64,000 nucleotides of DNA, taken from positions 1-64,000 of the forward strand of contig DATFPK010000019.1 in assembly GCA_035264885.1 (NCBI GenBank). The letters are read 5' to 3'. This document shows positions 32,766-40,615 of the stretch, one piece after another. Under the pieces are notes generated by a model. It searched no databases. It saw only the letters and a list, made by a program, of their open reading frames with translations, and was not told where the DNA came from. The position numbers were made by a program, and so were the translations under genes. This DNA is from DATFPK01 sp035264885. Lineage in GTDB: Bacteria > Actinomycetota > Thermoleophilia > Solirubrobacterales > 70-9. Position 1 is the stretch's first letter, and each line of letters starts with the position of its first letter.

Positions 32766-32782
32766 ATGAGAGTTGATCTCAT
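32766..32782. promoter_or_regulatory. Candidate Zur operator
   Basis: ATGAGA-GTTGA-TCTCAT has two perfect 6-base arms. A second overlapping dyad, TTGAT-CTC-ATCAA, spans 32773-32785. Nested dyads of this kind are common for Fur-family dimers. The site lies between the zinc-operon -10 and its expected -35, and 65 bp before the divergent HATPase-like gene. The exact Zur consensus for this group is not known to me. Confidence 0.55.
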
Positions 32783-32846
32783 CAAGCGCCATCGACTACC
32801 ATCGACGGGCCGAACCGTTGGCCCGGCGAAAGCCCCTCGACGCGCC

Positions 32847-33194
32847 ATGGTGCGAGAGATCACCCCCAACCCGCAGGCCGGTACGCGCGCTCGCGACTAC
32901 GCGCGTGAAGTGACGCGTGGCCTCTACCCACGCCTCGAGTCCGATCTGTGCAGCGTCGTCACCGAGCTCGTCCAGGTTGCCTTCATGAACGATCCCGAAC
33001 GCCCGATATTCCTCTCCCTGCGGCGGCACCACACGACTGTCTCGGGCACGGTCGAGACCTACAGCGAGGAGTTGGCGGGCGGCGAACAGGCCCGCCTCAC
33101 CCGGAGAATCCTCGACGCCCTCTGCGCCGAGTGGGAATTCGTCTCGGACCGCGGGCGCACCCACGTCTGGTTCTGGCTCGCGCCCAGAGGCTAA
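32847..33194 (+). CDS. RsbW-like HATPase protein, degenerate
   Basis: 115 aa. It keeps the outline of an anti-sigma kinase of the HATPase_c_2 group: SDLCSVVTELVQVAFMNDPE in the N-box position and ILDALCAEWEFVSDRGRTHV then WFWLAPR at the end. The N-box Asn is Val (ELVQVAF) and the glycine-rich G-boxes are missing, so ATP binding and kinase activity are doubtful. A broken STAS-domain gene, the usual antagonist partner, lies just downstream on the opposite strand. Divergent from the zinc operon. It may be a decaying or repurposed partner-switch protein. Confidence 0.6.
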   Translation: MVREITPNPQAGTRARDYAREVTRGLYPRLESDLCSVVTELVQVAFMNDPERPIFLSLRRHHTTVSGTVETYSEELAGGEQARLTRRILDALCAEWEFVSDRGRTHVWFWLAPRG

Positions 33195-33239
33195 ACGCGA
33201 AGAATCGGGAGGCGGGTGAACGAGCCGGCGTGGGAACGC

Positions 33240-33412
33240 GGGAGCTGAGGAGTCGATGAATTCGCACGCGCTGAGGTCGACCAGGATGTCCTCGGGTCCG
33301 TCGACCGTCCCGTCCATCACCGCGTCTACTGGTCGACGGTTGCCAGGTCGATCTCACCGACCACGACAACTCCGCAAACTCCCTTGAGGAGACGACGCTC
33401 ATCAACCGCCAC
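33240..33412 (-). pseudogene. Broken STAS-domain anti-sigma-factor antagonist
   Basis: On the minus strand from GTG 33412 a frame reads AVDERRLLKGVCGVVVVGEI then DLATVDQ and stops at TAG (33328-33326). In another frame from 33320 the continuation reads GPEDILVDLSACEFIDSSA, the core STAS strand and phosphorylation-site helix (DSS). A STAS protein normally joins these as GEIDLAT...VDLS..EFIDSS in one frame. So there is a frameshift plus nonsense change, and the C-terminal half is missing. The gene-free spacer 33195-33467 holds nothing else recognised. Confidence 0.65.
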
Positions 33413-33467
33413 GTGGGGCGTCGGTCCTCGCGCCTGCCGCGGTGATCAGGCGCCCGACCGCCGGGCC

Positions 33468-33806
33468 CTAGTGGCGCTTCCAGCCGCGCCCGAAGAGCCG
33501 GCTGATGCGACCCGATGAGAGGTTGGGCCGGTAGCGCGGATGGCCCTTCTCCGGTGGCGGCAGCTCAGCGGCCTCGGCGGCGGTGACCGCCAGGGTCACG
33601 GCGCGCTCGGCCGTCCGCCGGACCTCGGGGGCGTCGGCGAAGCGAAGGTTCCCCTCGTGGTCCTCGAAGACGACCCCGTCGAAAATGTGCTCGCGGTAGT
33701 TGTCGAGGATCGCCTCGACCCTTCCGACCTCGACCTCGTCCGAGCTGAAGACCGGCGTCCCGCGGGGCACGGCCGCGTAGTGGACGGCCTGTCCTTCGTC
33801 GATCAC
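33468..33806 (-). CDS. PRC-barrel-like protein
   Basis: 112 aa from GTG 33806. The N-terminal part matches PRC-barrel-type small beta barrels: GTPVFSSDEVEVGRVEAILD, then EHIFDGVVFEDHEGNLRFAD. The C-terminal ~35 residues are Pro/Arg-rich (PPPEKGHPRYRPNLSSGRIS, ending GRGWKRH) and probably disordered. Such proteins occur as stress or RNA-associated factors, with no clear role. TAACCT lies seven bases before the start. Confidence 0.65.
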   Translation of the reverse strand: MIDEGQAVHYAAVPRGTPVFSSDEVEVGRVEAILDNYREHIFDGVVFEDHEGNLRFADAPEVRRTAERAVTLAVTAAEAAELPPPEKGHPRYRPNLSSGRISRLFGRGWKRH

Positions 33807-33813
33807 CCCGGAC

Positions 33814-33819
33814 AGGTTA
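33814..33819 (-). promoter_or_regulatory. -10 element TAACCT, leaderless
   Basis: TAACCT on the minus strand lies seven bases before GTG 33806, within the gap to the alpha/beta hydrolase gene. Confidence 0.45.
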
Positions 33820-33825
33820 TTGGGG

Positions 33826-34698
33826 TCACTCGACCGGCCCGGCCGACCTGTCGGCCAGGCGCGCGCGGACGCCCTCCTCCTCGCAGAAGGACGCGACCTC
33901 GCGCGAGAGCTTGCCGCCCTGCCACGCCAGGGGGCTCTCCCCCTCCTCCTCGCTGATCAGCCGCGCCTGCGGGAGTCGTGCCGCGTAGGCCTCGGCCACC
34001 GCGTAGGGGTGGCCAGGGTCGGCGAGGTCGTGGCTTGCGACGACGAGCGCCGGCACGCCAAGGAACTCGAGCTCGGACATGTCGTCGAACGGCCGGGACC
34101 GCGGCACTTCGCGCAAAGCCGTGGCAACGGCCTCGAGGTCCCGGTGGGCCTCCATCCGGGCCCGCGTGAACCGCAGGACGGTGTCGCGCCAGTCGGGATC
34201 GAGACCCTGGCGGTCGATGAAGGCCAGGAACCCGTCGATTCCCTCCGCCTCGAGCCCTTCCGCCAGGCCATCCCAGTATTCGAGCGCCTCGTCGGTGATC
34301 AGACCGGCGTATACCGGCCCGATGACCACCAGCCCGGCGATCCGGTCGGGGTTCTCGAGGGCGAACGCGACGGCGGTGTGCGAGCCCATCGAGTGACCGC
34401 CGAGCACGAGTGGCCCGGCGCCGACCGTCGCGCCGATCACGGCGTCGAGGTCGTCGGTCAAATCCGGATAGCCGTAACCCCCGCCGCCCGGCGCCGCGTC
34501 GGACTCCCCGTGGCCGCGGGCGTCGTAGATCACCGTCCGATGCCCCTTGCGGGGCAGGGCGCTGGATCCGTGGACGACCTGGTGCCGGGTGGCGGTGAGG
34601 CCGTGGCAGAGGACGACCGGCGCGCCCTCTCCCGTCCGCTCCCCGCGAAGGACGGGCTGCGCCCCGGCCGAAAAGGACTCGCCCCAGCGATCCGCCAC
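33826..34698 (-). CDS. Alpha/beta hydrolase
   Basis: 290 aa. Oxyanion region VVLCHGLTATRHQVVHG, nucleophile elbow LGGHSMGSHTAVAF (Ser), and the catalytic His likely in the HPYAVAEAYA to SPLAWQGG region. Helical cap from about 125 to 215. No substrate class can be assigned from sequence; esterases and lipases of this type are common. GTG 34698 is two bases from the preceding PPIase stop in the same direction, so the two are likely one operon. Confidence 0.8.
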   Translation of the reverse strand: MADRWGESFSAGAQPVLRGERTGEGAPVVLCHGLTATRHQVVHGSSALPRKGHRTVIYDARGHGESDAAPGGGGYGYPDLTDDLDAVIGATVGAGPLVLGGHSMGSHTAVAFALENPDRIAGLVVIGPVYAGLITDEALEYWDGLAEGLEAEGIDGFLAFIDRQGLDPDWRDTVLRFTRARMEAHRDLEAVATALREVPRSRPFDDMSELEFLGVPALVVASHDLADPGHPYAVAEAYAARLPQARLISEEEGESPLAWQGGKLSREVASFCEEEGVRARLADRSAGPVE

Positions 34699-34699
34699 G

Positions 34700-35386
34700 T
34701 CAGCGCTCCTCGATCTCCACCGAGTCGATCACGACCGGCTGCCGCGGCTTCTCGCTGGGTAGGCCCAGCCCGCCGATCCGCTCGACCACGTCCATGCCCT
34801 CGCTGACCTCCCCGAGCAGCGCGTAGTCAGGGGGCAGCCCGAGGTCGGCCGAGGTGACCACGAAGAACTGGCTTCCCGAGCGGCCCGGCGGCTCGGCGCT
34901 CGTCTTGGCCATCGCCACGACGCCCTTCGTGTAGGCGAGGTCGCCCGGCGGCGTCTCGTCGACGGTGTACCCCGGCCCGCCGGTCCCGTCGCCGCGGGGG
35001 TCGCCGCCCTGGATCACCCCGAACTGCGGGTCGCTGGAGACGCGGTGGAACCCGAGACCGTCGTAGAAGCCGCGGCCGGCCAGGAAGGCAAACGAGTTCG
35101 TCGTCTTCGGCGCCCGGCGGGTATCGAGCGCGATCTCGAAGGTGCCGCAGCTCGTGTCGACGACCGCGGTCAGAGGTTCGCCCGGATCGACGGTCTGGGC
35201 GGGTGCCTGGAGATCGGCCCGCTTCGGCTCCGGCGCCGCGACGCTCTCGCAGCCCGCGGACGACGAGGCCGAAGAAGCCGCGTCGTCTTCCCCGCTCCGG
35301 CCGATCAGCACGGCGGCGACCGTGCCGACGGCGATCAGGGCGAAGGCTGCGAGCACGACGAGGCGACGGTCCCGGGGGGCGGCCAT
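34700..35386 (-). CDS. Membrane-anchored cyclophilin-type peptidyl-prolyl isomerase
   Basis: 228 aa. One N-terminal membrane helix (VVLAAFALIAVGTVAAVLIG) is followed by a Ser/Ala linker and a cyclophilin domain from about 65. Family residues: GFYDGLGFHRV (catalytic Arg region), FGVIQGGDPRGDGTGGPGY and GSQFFVVTSAD. It would catalyse proline isomerisation outside the membrane. The C-terminal strand PVVIDSVEIEE closes the barrel. Confidence 0.88.
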   Translation of the reverse strand: MAAPRDRRLVVLAAFALIAVGTVAAVLIGRSGEDDAASSASSSAGCESVAAPEPKRADLQAPAQTVDPGEPLTAVVDTSCGTFEIALDTRRAPKTTNSFAFLAGRGFYDGLGFHRVSSDPQFGVIQGGDPRGDGTGGPGYTVDETPPGDLAYTKGVVAMAKTSAEPPGRSGSQFFVVTSADLGLPPDYALLGEVSEGMDVVERIGGLGLPSEKPRQPVVIDSVEIEER

Positions 35387-35418
35387 CGGCCGCTCAGCCT
35401 AGATGACAACATCGCTCG

Positions 35419-36081
35419 GTGGCCGATGAGGGACCTACTCGCCGGAATCGCCTAATCGGCCGAGGTGTGAACGAGATCGTCGCGCGGGCCCCGTGGCTCT
35501 GGCCGCTGATTCGTCCCGCTGTGCGGCGGTTCTTCTCCGCGCACGCCGCCGGCTGGGCTGACCGCGTCGGGGCGGGATCAGCGGCACACCTGGCGCCGCT
35601 CGCGACGGCGGCGCTCCACGTCGGCGCCGCTCCCGAGCGCGTCCTCGACGTCGGCTGCGGAAGCGGCGAGGGCACCCTGTTCCTCGCCCGCGAGTTCCCC
35701 CAGGCGCGGGTCCGCGGCGTCGACATCTCCGAGGAGATGATCCGTTTGGCCCGCGGCCGGGTGGGTCTGGACCCGGAGGGGCGGATCGCATTCAAGACCG
35801 GCGACGCGGCCGAGCTGCCCTACCCCGACGGATCGTTCGACCTCGTGGCGCAGCTCAACCTGCCGCCGTTCTTCGCCGAGCTGGCGCGCGTGCTCCGCCC
35901 CGGTGGGCACGTGATCGTCGCCGCCAGCTGGGGCCCCGACACCCCGTTCTACACACCTGAGCGCCGCCTGGCCTGGGGATTCGCGAAACGCGGGATCGCC
36001 CAGGTCGCGGCCGGGGAGGCGGGCTCGGGCACCTACTTCGTCGGGCAGCTCGAGACAGCCGGGGCGAGCCCGTCCACATAG
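35419..36081 (+). CDS. Class I SAM-dependent methyltransferase
   Basis: 220 aa. Motif I VLDVGCGSGEGTLFLAREFP, motif II region GVDISEEMIRLARGR, and SFDLVAQLNLPPFFAELARV then LRPGGHVIVAASWGP at post-I motifs. The order matches UbiE/Methyltransf_11 enzymes. The methyl acceptor is unknown. It is divergent from the PPIase gene with 32 bp between and stands alone before the lipid-kinase gene. Confidence 0.83.
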   Translation: MADEGPTRRNRLIGRGVNEIVARAPWLWPLIRPAVRRFFSAHAAGWADRVGAGSAAHLAPLATAALHVGAAPERVLDVGCGSGEGTLFLAREFPQARVRGVDISEEMIRLARGRVGLDPEGRIAFKTGDAAELPYPDGSFDLVAQLNLPPFFAELARVLRPGGHVIVAASWGPDTPFYTPERRLAWGFAKRGIAQVAAGEAGSGTYFVGQLETAGASPST

Positions 36082-36127
36082 CGGACCGGGTACCCCGCAC
36101 TTCTTTCGGACACGGCGACGGCAGGAA

Positions 36128-36133
36128 TAGGCT
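36128..36133 (+). promoter_or_regulatory. -10 element TAGGCT, leaderless
   Basis: TAGGCT lies six bases before ATG 36140 and heads the dagK-murT-methyltransferase-gatD run. Confidence 0.5.
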
Positions 36134-36139
36134 GCGCCC

Positions 36140-37054
36140 ATGGAGAGCGGGGTCAGTAACCGCCCGACCCGCGACCGGCCGCTGGCGCTGCTCGTCAACC
36201 CGGCCTCGGGCGGCGGGCGCACGGCCGCGAAGCTGCCGCGGGTCGAGGAGGAGCTCGATAAGCGCCGGGCGGTCTTCCGGGTCGAGCGCACCCGCGACGC
36301 CGGTCACGCCGTCGCCGAGGCCCTGCGAGCTGCCGACGCCGGGGAAGTCCCCGTCGTGATGAGCGGCGACGGCCTGATCGCGATCGTCGGCGGCGCTCTC
36401 GCCGGCACCCCCACCCCACTCGGCATCGTCCCGGGCGGCCGCGGGAACGACCTGGCCCGGGTCCTCGGCATCCCCAGCGACCCCGCCGGGGCGGTCACGG
36501 TCCTGACCACGGGCCGGGAGCGGCGGGTCGACGTCGGCGAGGCGAACGGCCGTCGCTTCCTCGGGGTCGCCAGCGTCGGCTTCGACTCGGACGCCAACCG
36601 GATTGCCAACGAGACCAGGCTGGTCCGCGGCAACCTCGTATACGCCTATGCGGCGCTGCGGGCGCTGCTGGGCTGGAAGCACGCGCGCTTCACGATCGCG
36701 GTCGGCGAGGAGCGGATGCGGTTCACGGGCTACACCGTCGCCGTCGCGAACAGCAAAGCCTACGGCGGCGGGATGTTCATCGCCCCCGATGCCGACCTGG
36801 GCGACGGCGAGTTCGACGTGGTGATGTGCGGAGAGTCCGGCAAGCTCCACTTCGTCCGTAACCTGCCCAAGGTGTTCAAGGGCACCCACGTCGATCAGGA
36901 GGAGATCAGGATCTTCCGGACGTCGCACCTCGAGGTGAGCGCCAGCCGCCCGTTCGCCATGTACGCCGACGGCGAGCGCCTGACCGACCTGCCGGCGAGG
37001 TTGCGCGTCCTCCCCGACGCGCTCAGCGTGATCGTGCCGGCGACCGGCGCTTGA
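36140..37054 (+). CDS. Diacylglycerol/sphingosine kinase-like lipid kinase (YegS/DagK family)
   Basis: 304 aa. The nucleotide motif is LLVNPASGGGRTA, and the GGDG motif is VVMSGDGLIAIVGGAL, so one Gly is Ser. GIVPGGRGNDLARVLG and AYGGGMFIAPDADLGDGEFD match the lipid-kinase core. It phosphorylates diacylglycerol or a related lipid and recycles it to phosphatidate. Its TGA overlaps the murT start as TTGA, linking it to peptidoglycan genes. Confidence 0.83.
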   Translation: MESGVSNRPTRDRPLALLVNPASGGGRTAAKLPRVEEELDKRRAVFRVERTRDAGHAVAEALRAADAGEVPVVMSGDGLIAIVGGALAGTPTPLGIVPGGRGNDLARVLGIPSDPAGAVTVLTTGRERRVDVGEANGRRFLGVASVGFDSDANRIANETRLVRGNLVYAYAALRALLGWKHARFTIAVGEERMRFTGYTVAVANSKAYGGGMFIAPDADLGDGEFDVVMCGESGKLHFVRNLPKVFKGTHVDQEEIRIFRTSHLEVSASRPFAMYADGERLTDLPARLRVLPDALSVIVPATGA

Positions 37055-38424
37055 GCGCCTTCGGGGCGAAGCTCGCCTTGTCGCGGGCTCTCGGCGTTGT
37101 GAGCCGGGCGAGCGGACGGGGCGGCGGGACGACCCTGCCGGGCCGCGTCCTGCTGCGGCTGGAGCCGAGCGCGATCGCCAGGCTGGGCGCCCGCCTGGAT
37201 CGCGGCGCCACGGTGATCAGCGCGACCAACGGGAAGACGACCACCGCCGGGATGCTGGCGTCGATCCTCGCGTCGGCCGGCCGCCATCCGGTGCACAACC
37301 GGGCCGGGTCGAACATGACCTGGGGCGTCGCGACCGCGCTGCTCGAGCAGGAGGGCGAGGAGGGGTTGTTCGAGGTGGACGAGGCCTGGCTGCCCCGCGT
37401 GGTGGAGCAGCTCGACGCCCGACTCGCCCTCCTCGGCAACCTGTTCCGCGACCAGCTCGACCGCTACGGGGAGCTCGAGACCCTGGCCGACGAATGGGCG
37501 GCGCTGGTCGACCGACGGGCCGGTCGAACCTCCTGGGTCCTCAACGCCGACGACCCGCTCGTCGCCGACCTCGGCCGTGACCGCGACGGGAGCCCGCGCG
37601 AGGCCGTGACCTATTTCGGCATCGACGACCCCGGTCAGGCGCTGCCCGAGCTGCAGCATGCCCACGACGCCAAGCACTGCCGCCGCTGCGGTCACGCGTA
37701 CGAGTACGCGCGGGCCTTCGTCGGGCACCTCGGCCACTACCGTTGCCCCAGCTGCGGCGCCGAGCGGCCGGGGCCCGACGTGGCCGCGACGCGGATCGAG
37801 CTGCACGGGATGTCGGGCTCGACGGTCGCCGTGCGGACCCCCCAAGCCGAGTTCGAGCTGAGCGTCCCCCTGCCCGGTCTCTACAACGTCTACAACGCGC
37901 TCGGGGCGCTGGCGGCGGCGCTGCGAATGGGCGCAACGCACGAGCAGGGCGCGACGGGCATCGGCCGGATGCGGGCGGTCTTCGGCCGGGTCGAGACGAT
38001 CGAGGTCGAGGGGAAACCGGTCTCGATCCTGCTGATCAAGAACCCGGCCGGGGCGAACGAGGTCCTGCGGACGCTGCGGCTCGAGGCGGGGACCGGCCAG
38101 CTCGACCTCTGGATCGCTCTCAACGACCGGATCGCCGACGGCCGCGACGTCTCCTGGGTCTGGGACGCGGATTTCGAGCTGCTCGGCCCGCATGTGAGGC
38201 GAATCATCTGCGCGGGCACTCGAGCGGCCGAGATCGCGCTGCGGCTGAAGTACGCGGGCTGGCCGCAGGACCGGATCGAGGTCGAGCCGGCGATCGCCGC
38301 CTCGCTCGATGGCGCGGTCGCGCAGGCCTCCGACCGTCTCTTCGCTCTACCGACCTACACGGCGCTGCTCGAGCTGCGCAATCTGCTCGCCGACCGCGGT
38401 CTCGCGAAGGAGTACTGGGCGTGA
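37051..38424 (+). CDS. murT: Lipid II isoglutaminyl synthase, MurT subunit
   Basis: 457 aa. Mur-ligase ATP loop ISATNGKTTTAGMLASIL, conserved NRAGSNMTWG and LGNLFRDQLDRYGELE. A zinc ribbon inserted near 220-250 (CRRCGHAYEYARAF, CPSCG) and the C-terminal MurT-specific domain with WVWDADFELL mark it as MurT rather than MurE/MurF. With GatD it amidates D-Glu of lipid II. TTG start is set by the TTGA overlap with the lipid-kinase stop. A methyltransferase gene separates it from gatD. Confidence 0.92.
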   Translation: MSAFGAKLALSRALGVVSRASGRGGGTTLPGRVLLRLEPSAIARLGARLDRGATVISATNGKTTTAGMLASILASAGRHPVHNRAGSNMTWGVATALLEQEGEEGLFEVDEAWLPRVVEQLDARLALLGNLFRDQLDRYGELETLADEWAALVDRRAGRTSWVLNADDPLVADLGRDRDGSPREAVTYFGIDDPGQALPELQHAHDAKHCRRCGHAYEYARAFVGHLGHYRCPSCGAERPGPDVAATRIELHGMSGSTVAVRTPQAEFELSVPLPGLYNVYNALGALAAALRMGATHEQGATGIGRMRAVFGRVETIEVEGKPVSILLIKNPAGANEVLRTLRLEAGTGQLDLWIALNDRIADGRDVSWVWDADFELLGPHVRRIICAGTRAAEIALRLKYAGWPQDRIEVEPAIAASLDGAVAQASDRLFALPTYTALLELRNLLADRGLAKEYWA

Positions 38425-39143
38425 CCGGCACCGTTGCCTGGCACGACCTCGAGTGCGCCTCCTACAGCGCCGACTTGCCGGTCTGGGAGAGCCTCGCGCA
38501 GCGGTACGGCGGACCCGTGCTCGATCTCGGTTGTGGGACCGGCCGGGTGGCGCTGCACCTCGCCCGCCGGGGCCACCAGGTCGTGGGCATCGACCGCGAC
38601 GCGCCGCTGGTCGAGGAGATGCTGGCCCGGGCGGAGGCCGAGGCCCTGGATGTGGGCGGCGAGGCCGGAGACGCCCGCCGCCTCGACCTTGGCCGGGACT
38701 TCCCGCTCGTACTGGCGGCGATGCAGCTGGTTCAGCTGGTGGGACACCGGGCGGAGCGTGGGGCCCTGCTTCAAGGGGCCGCCGGCCACGTCGCTCCCGG
38801 CGGCGCGCTCGCCCTGGCGATCGTCGAAGCCCTACCCAGGACCGACCCGGACGCCCGCCCCCTGCCGGACGTCCTCGAGCGCGGCGGCTGGGTGCTTTCG
38901 AGCCTGCCGGTGGCGCTCGACCTCTCACCCGGCCGGATCCGCGTCCTGCGGCTCCGCCAGGCGGTCTCACCCGCAGGCGAGCTGAGCGAGGAACGCAGCG
39001 AGACCGAGCTGGCTCGGCTGGACGCGGCGGACCTGCGGCGCGAGGCCGAGGCCCACGGCCTCGTCGCCGAGGAGACCATCACCGTCCCCGCGTCCGCCGA
39101 CCATGTGGGCTCGTCGATCCTCACCTTCGAAAGGGCGGTCTGA
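38421..39143 (+). CDS. SAM-dependent methyltransferase between murT and gatD
   Basis: 240 aa from GTG 38421 (GTGA overlap with the murT stop). Motif I VLDLGCGTGRVALHLARRGH, then VVGIDRDAPLVEEMLARAEA, then AAMQLVQLVGHRAERGALLQ. The C-terminal half is beta-rich. MurT and GatD act as a complex and are usually adjacent; an intervening methyltransferase suggests it modifies the same substrate, lipid II or a precursor, or is a chance insertion. gatD starts two bases after its stop. Confidence 0.8.
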   Translation: MTGTVAWHDLECASYSADLPVWESLAQRYGGPVLDLGCGTGRVALHLARRGHQVVGIDRDAPLVEEMLARAEAEALDVGGEAGDARRLDLGRDFPLVLAAMQLVQLVGHRAERGALLQGAAGHVAPGGALALAIVEALPRTDPDARPLPDVLERGGWVLSSLPVALDLSPGRIRVLRLRQAVSPAGELSEERSETELARLDAADLRREAEAHGLVAEETITVPASADHVGSSILTFERAV

Positions 39144-39145
39144 GG

Positions 39146-39880
39146 ATGGAGCTCCGGATTCTCGCCCTCTACCCCGACCATATGAACATCTACGCGGACC
39201 GGGGGAACATCGTCTTCCTCCAGCGGCGCTGCGAGTGGCGGGGGATCGGGTTCTCCTATGCCGGCGCCGGGCCCGGGGAGCAGATCGACCCCGGAGACCA
39301 CGACCTCCTCTACATGGGCGGCGGCCAGGATCGCGACCAGGTGATGGTCGCGCGCGACCTGGTCGAGACGAAACGCGACGCGCTCGCCGCCGCGACCGAG
39401 GACGGTGCCGTGCTGCTCGCGGTATGCGGCGGCTACCAGCTCCTCGGCCACAGCTACCAGCTCGGCGACGAGCGGGCGCCCGGGCTCGGGCTGGCCGACC
39501 TGGAGACAGTGCGGGAGCCGGGCGAGCGCCTGATCGGCAACGTCGCGATCGAGGCCGATTTCGGCGGAGCGCCTCATGTCATCGCGGGGTTCGAGAACCA
39601 CGGCGGGAGGACCTACCTCGGTGAGGAGGCGCGCCCCCTGGGCCGCGTGTTGCGCGGACACGGGAACAACGGCCGGGACGGTCTCGAGGGCGTCCGCAAG
39701 GGCAACCTGATCGGTACGTACCTGCACGGGCCGCTACTGCCGAAGAACGCCTGGCTCGCCGATCACCTGATCTCGCTGGCGCTCGCCCGGCGGTACGGCG
39801 AGGCGCCGCGGCTCGAGCCGCTCGGCGACGAGTTCGAGACCGCCGCCCACCAGACCGCGCGCCGCGCGGCCGGGATCTGA
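39146..39880 (+). CDS. gatD: Lipid II isoglutaminyl synthase, GatD glutaminase subunit
   Basis: 244 aa, CobB/CobQ-type class I glutamine amidotransferase. The nucleophile Cys is in LLAVCGGYQLLGHSYQ and the catalytic His in IGTYLHGPLLPKNAWLAD. The opening MELRILALYPDHMNIYADRG is characteristic of GatD. It hydrolyses glutamine and delivers ammonia to MurT. Its stop abuts the convergent DUF547 gene at 39881. Confidence 0.92.
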   Translation: MELRILALYPDHMNIYADRGNIVFLQRRCEWRGIGFSYAGAGPGEQIDPGDHDLLYMGGGQDRDQVMVARDLVETKRDALAAATEDGAVLLAVCGGYQLLGHSYQLGDERAPGLGLADLETVREPGERLIGNVAIEADFGGAPHVIAGFENHGGRTYLGEEARPLGRVLRGHGNNGRDGLEGVRKGNLIGTYLHGPLLPKNAWLADHLISLALARRYGEAPRLEPLGDEFETAAHQTARRAAGI

Positions 39881-40615
39881 TCAGGTCGCGATGGTCCAGT
39901 CGTAATCGGCGTACTCGACCCCGAGGGTGTCGATCCGCGACAGCATCGAGGCGACCTCCGGCAGATACCTGGCGACAAACGCGATCTGGGCGCGCCGGTC
40001 GCCGAAGTCGCCCCGGTAGATCCGCATCAGACGGGGCAGGGTCAGGACGCCTCCCTCGCGGTCGACACGGGTCTCCTGGTCGAGATAGGACCGCGTCGCG
40101 AGGCGAAGCTGGGCGTCCAGTCCGGCGTCGTCGTAGAACCGCAGCGGCGGGCAAGAGCGAGCGCCGCAGTTCAGCGCGAAGTGGATTCGCGGGTCGAGCC
40201 GCGAGGGGATGGCCGCGCGACGGGCGTCACGGCGGCGGAACGGGCGCCGCAGCGCGGTAGGAGCCCGGGCGTTCCGGCGCAGGATGCCGTGCTCGATCTG
40301 GCTCAGCGTGAATGTTGCGTCGCCGACCCGATACGCGGCTCTCTCGAAGAGGCGAATGTGGCGGAGCAGGTTCCCGCTCCGCGGCCGCACGAGCATCTCG
40401 TGCAGGAAGAGCGCGTTGTAGACGTTCAACCAGAACGCGGTCCGGCGGTAGTCGCCGCACAGCTTGCGGGGACCGACCCCGTGCAGGGCGCCGGCGAGCG
40501 CCGCGACCTCATCGGGGCGGACGTCCGGCTCACGAGCCGCGGCCAGCAGAGCGCCGGAGACCTCAACCGGGTCGGCGAGGAGTGGGCCCGGCTCCGGATT
40601 GAGGACTTTGCTCAG
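39881..40615 (-). CDS. DUF547-domain protein with probable CTG start
   Basis: About 244 aa if it starts at CTG 40615, which overlaps the dut stop as CTGA (40612-40615). The DUF547 core is FWLNVYNALFLHEML, HGILRRNARAPTAL, HFALNCGARSCPPLRFY and LTLPRLMRIYRGDFG. A shorter start at TTG 40429 would remove the first ~62 residues, including the AFWL opening of the domain, so an upstream start is needed; no ATG, GTG or TTG is available. Function of DUF547 is unknown; the GARSC cysteine may be important. Confidence 0.7.
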   Translation of the reverse strand: MSKVLNPEPGPLLADPVEVSGALLAAAREPDVRPDEVAALAGALHGVGPRKLCGDYRRTAFWLNVYNALFLHEMLVRPRSGNLLRHIRLFERAAYRVGDATFTLSQIEHGILRRNARAPTALRRPFRRRDARRAAIPSRLDPRIHFALNCGARSCPPLRFYDDAGLDAQLRLATRSYLDQETRVDREGGVLTLPRLMRIYRGDFGDRRAQIAFVARYLPEVASMLSRIDTLGVEYADYDWTIAT

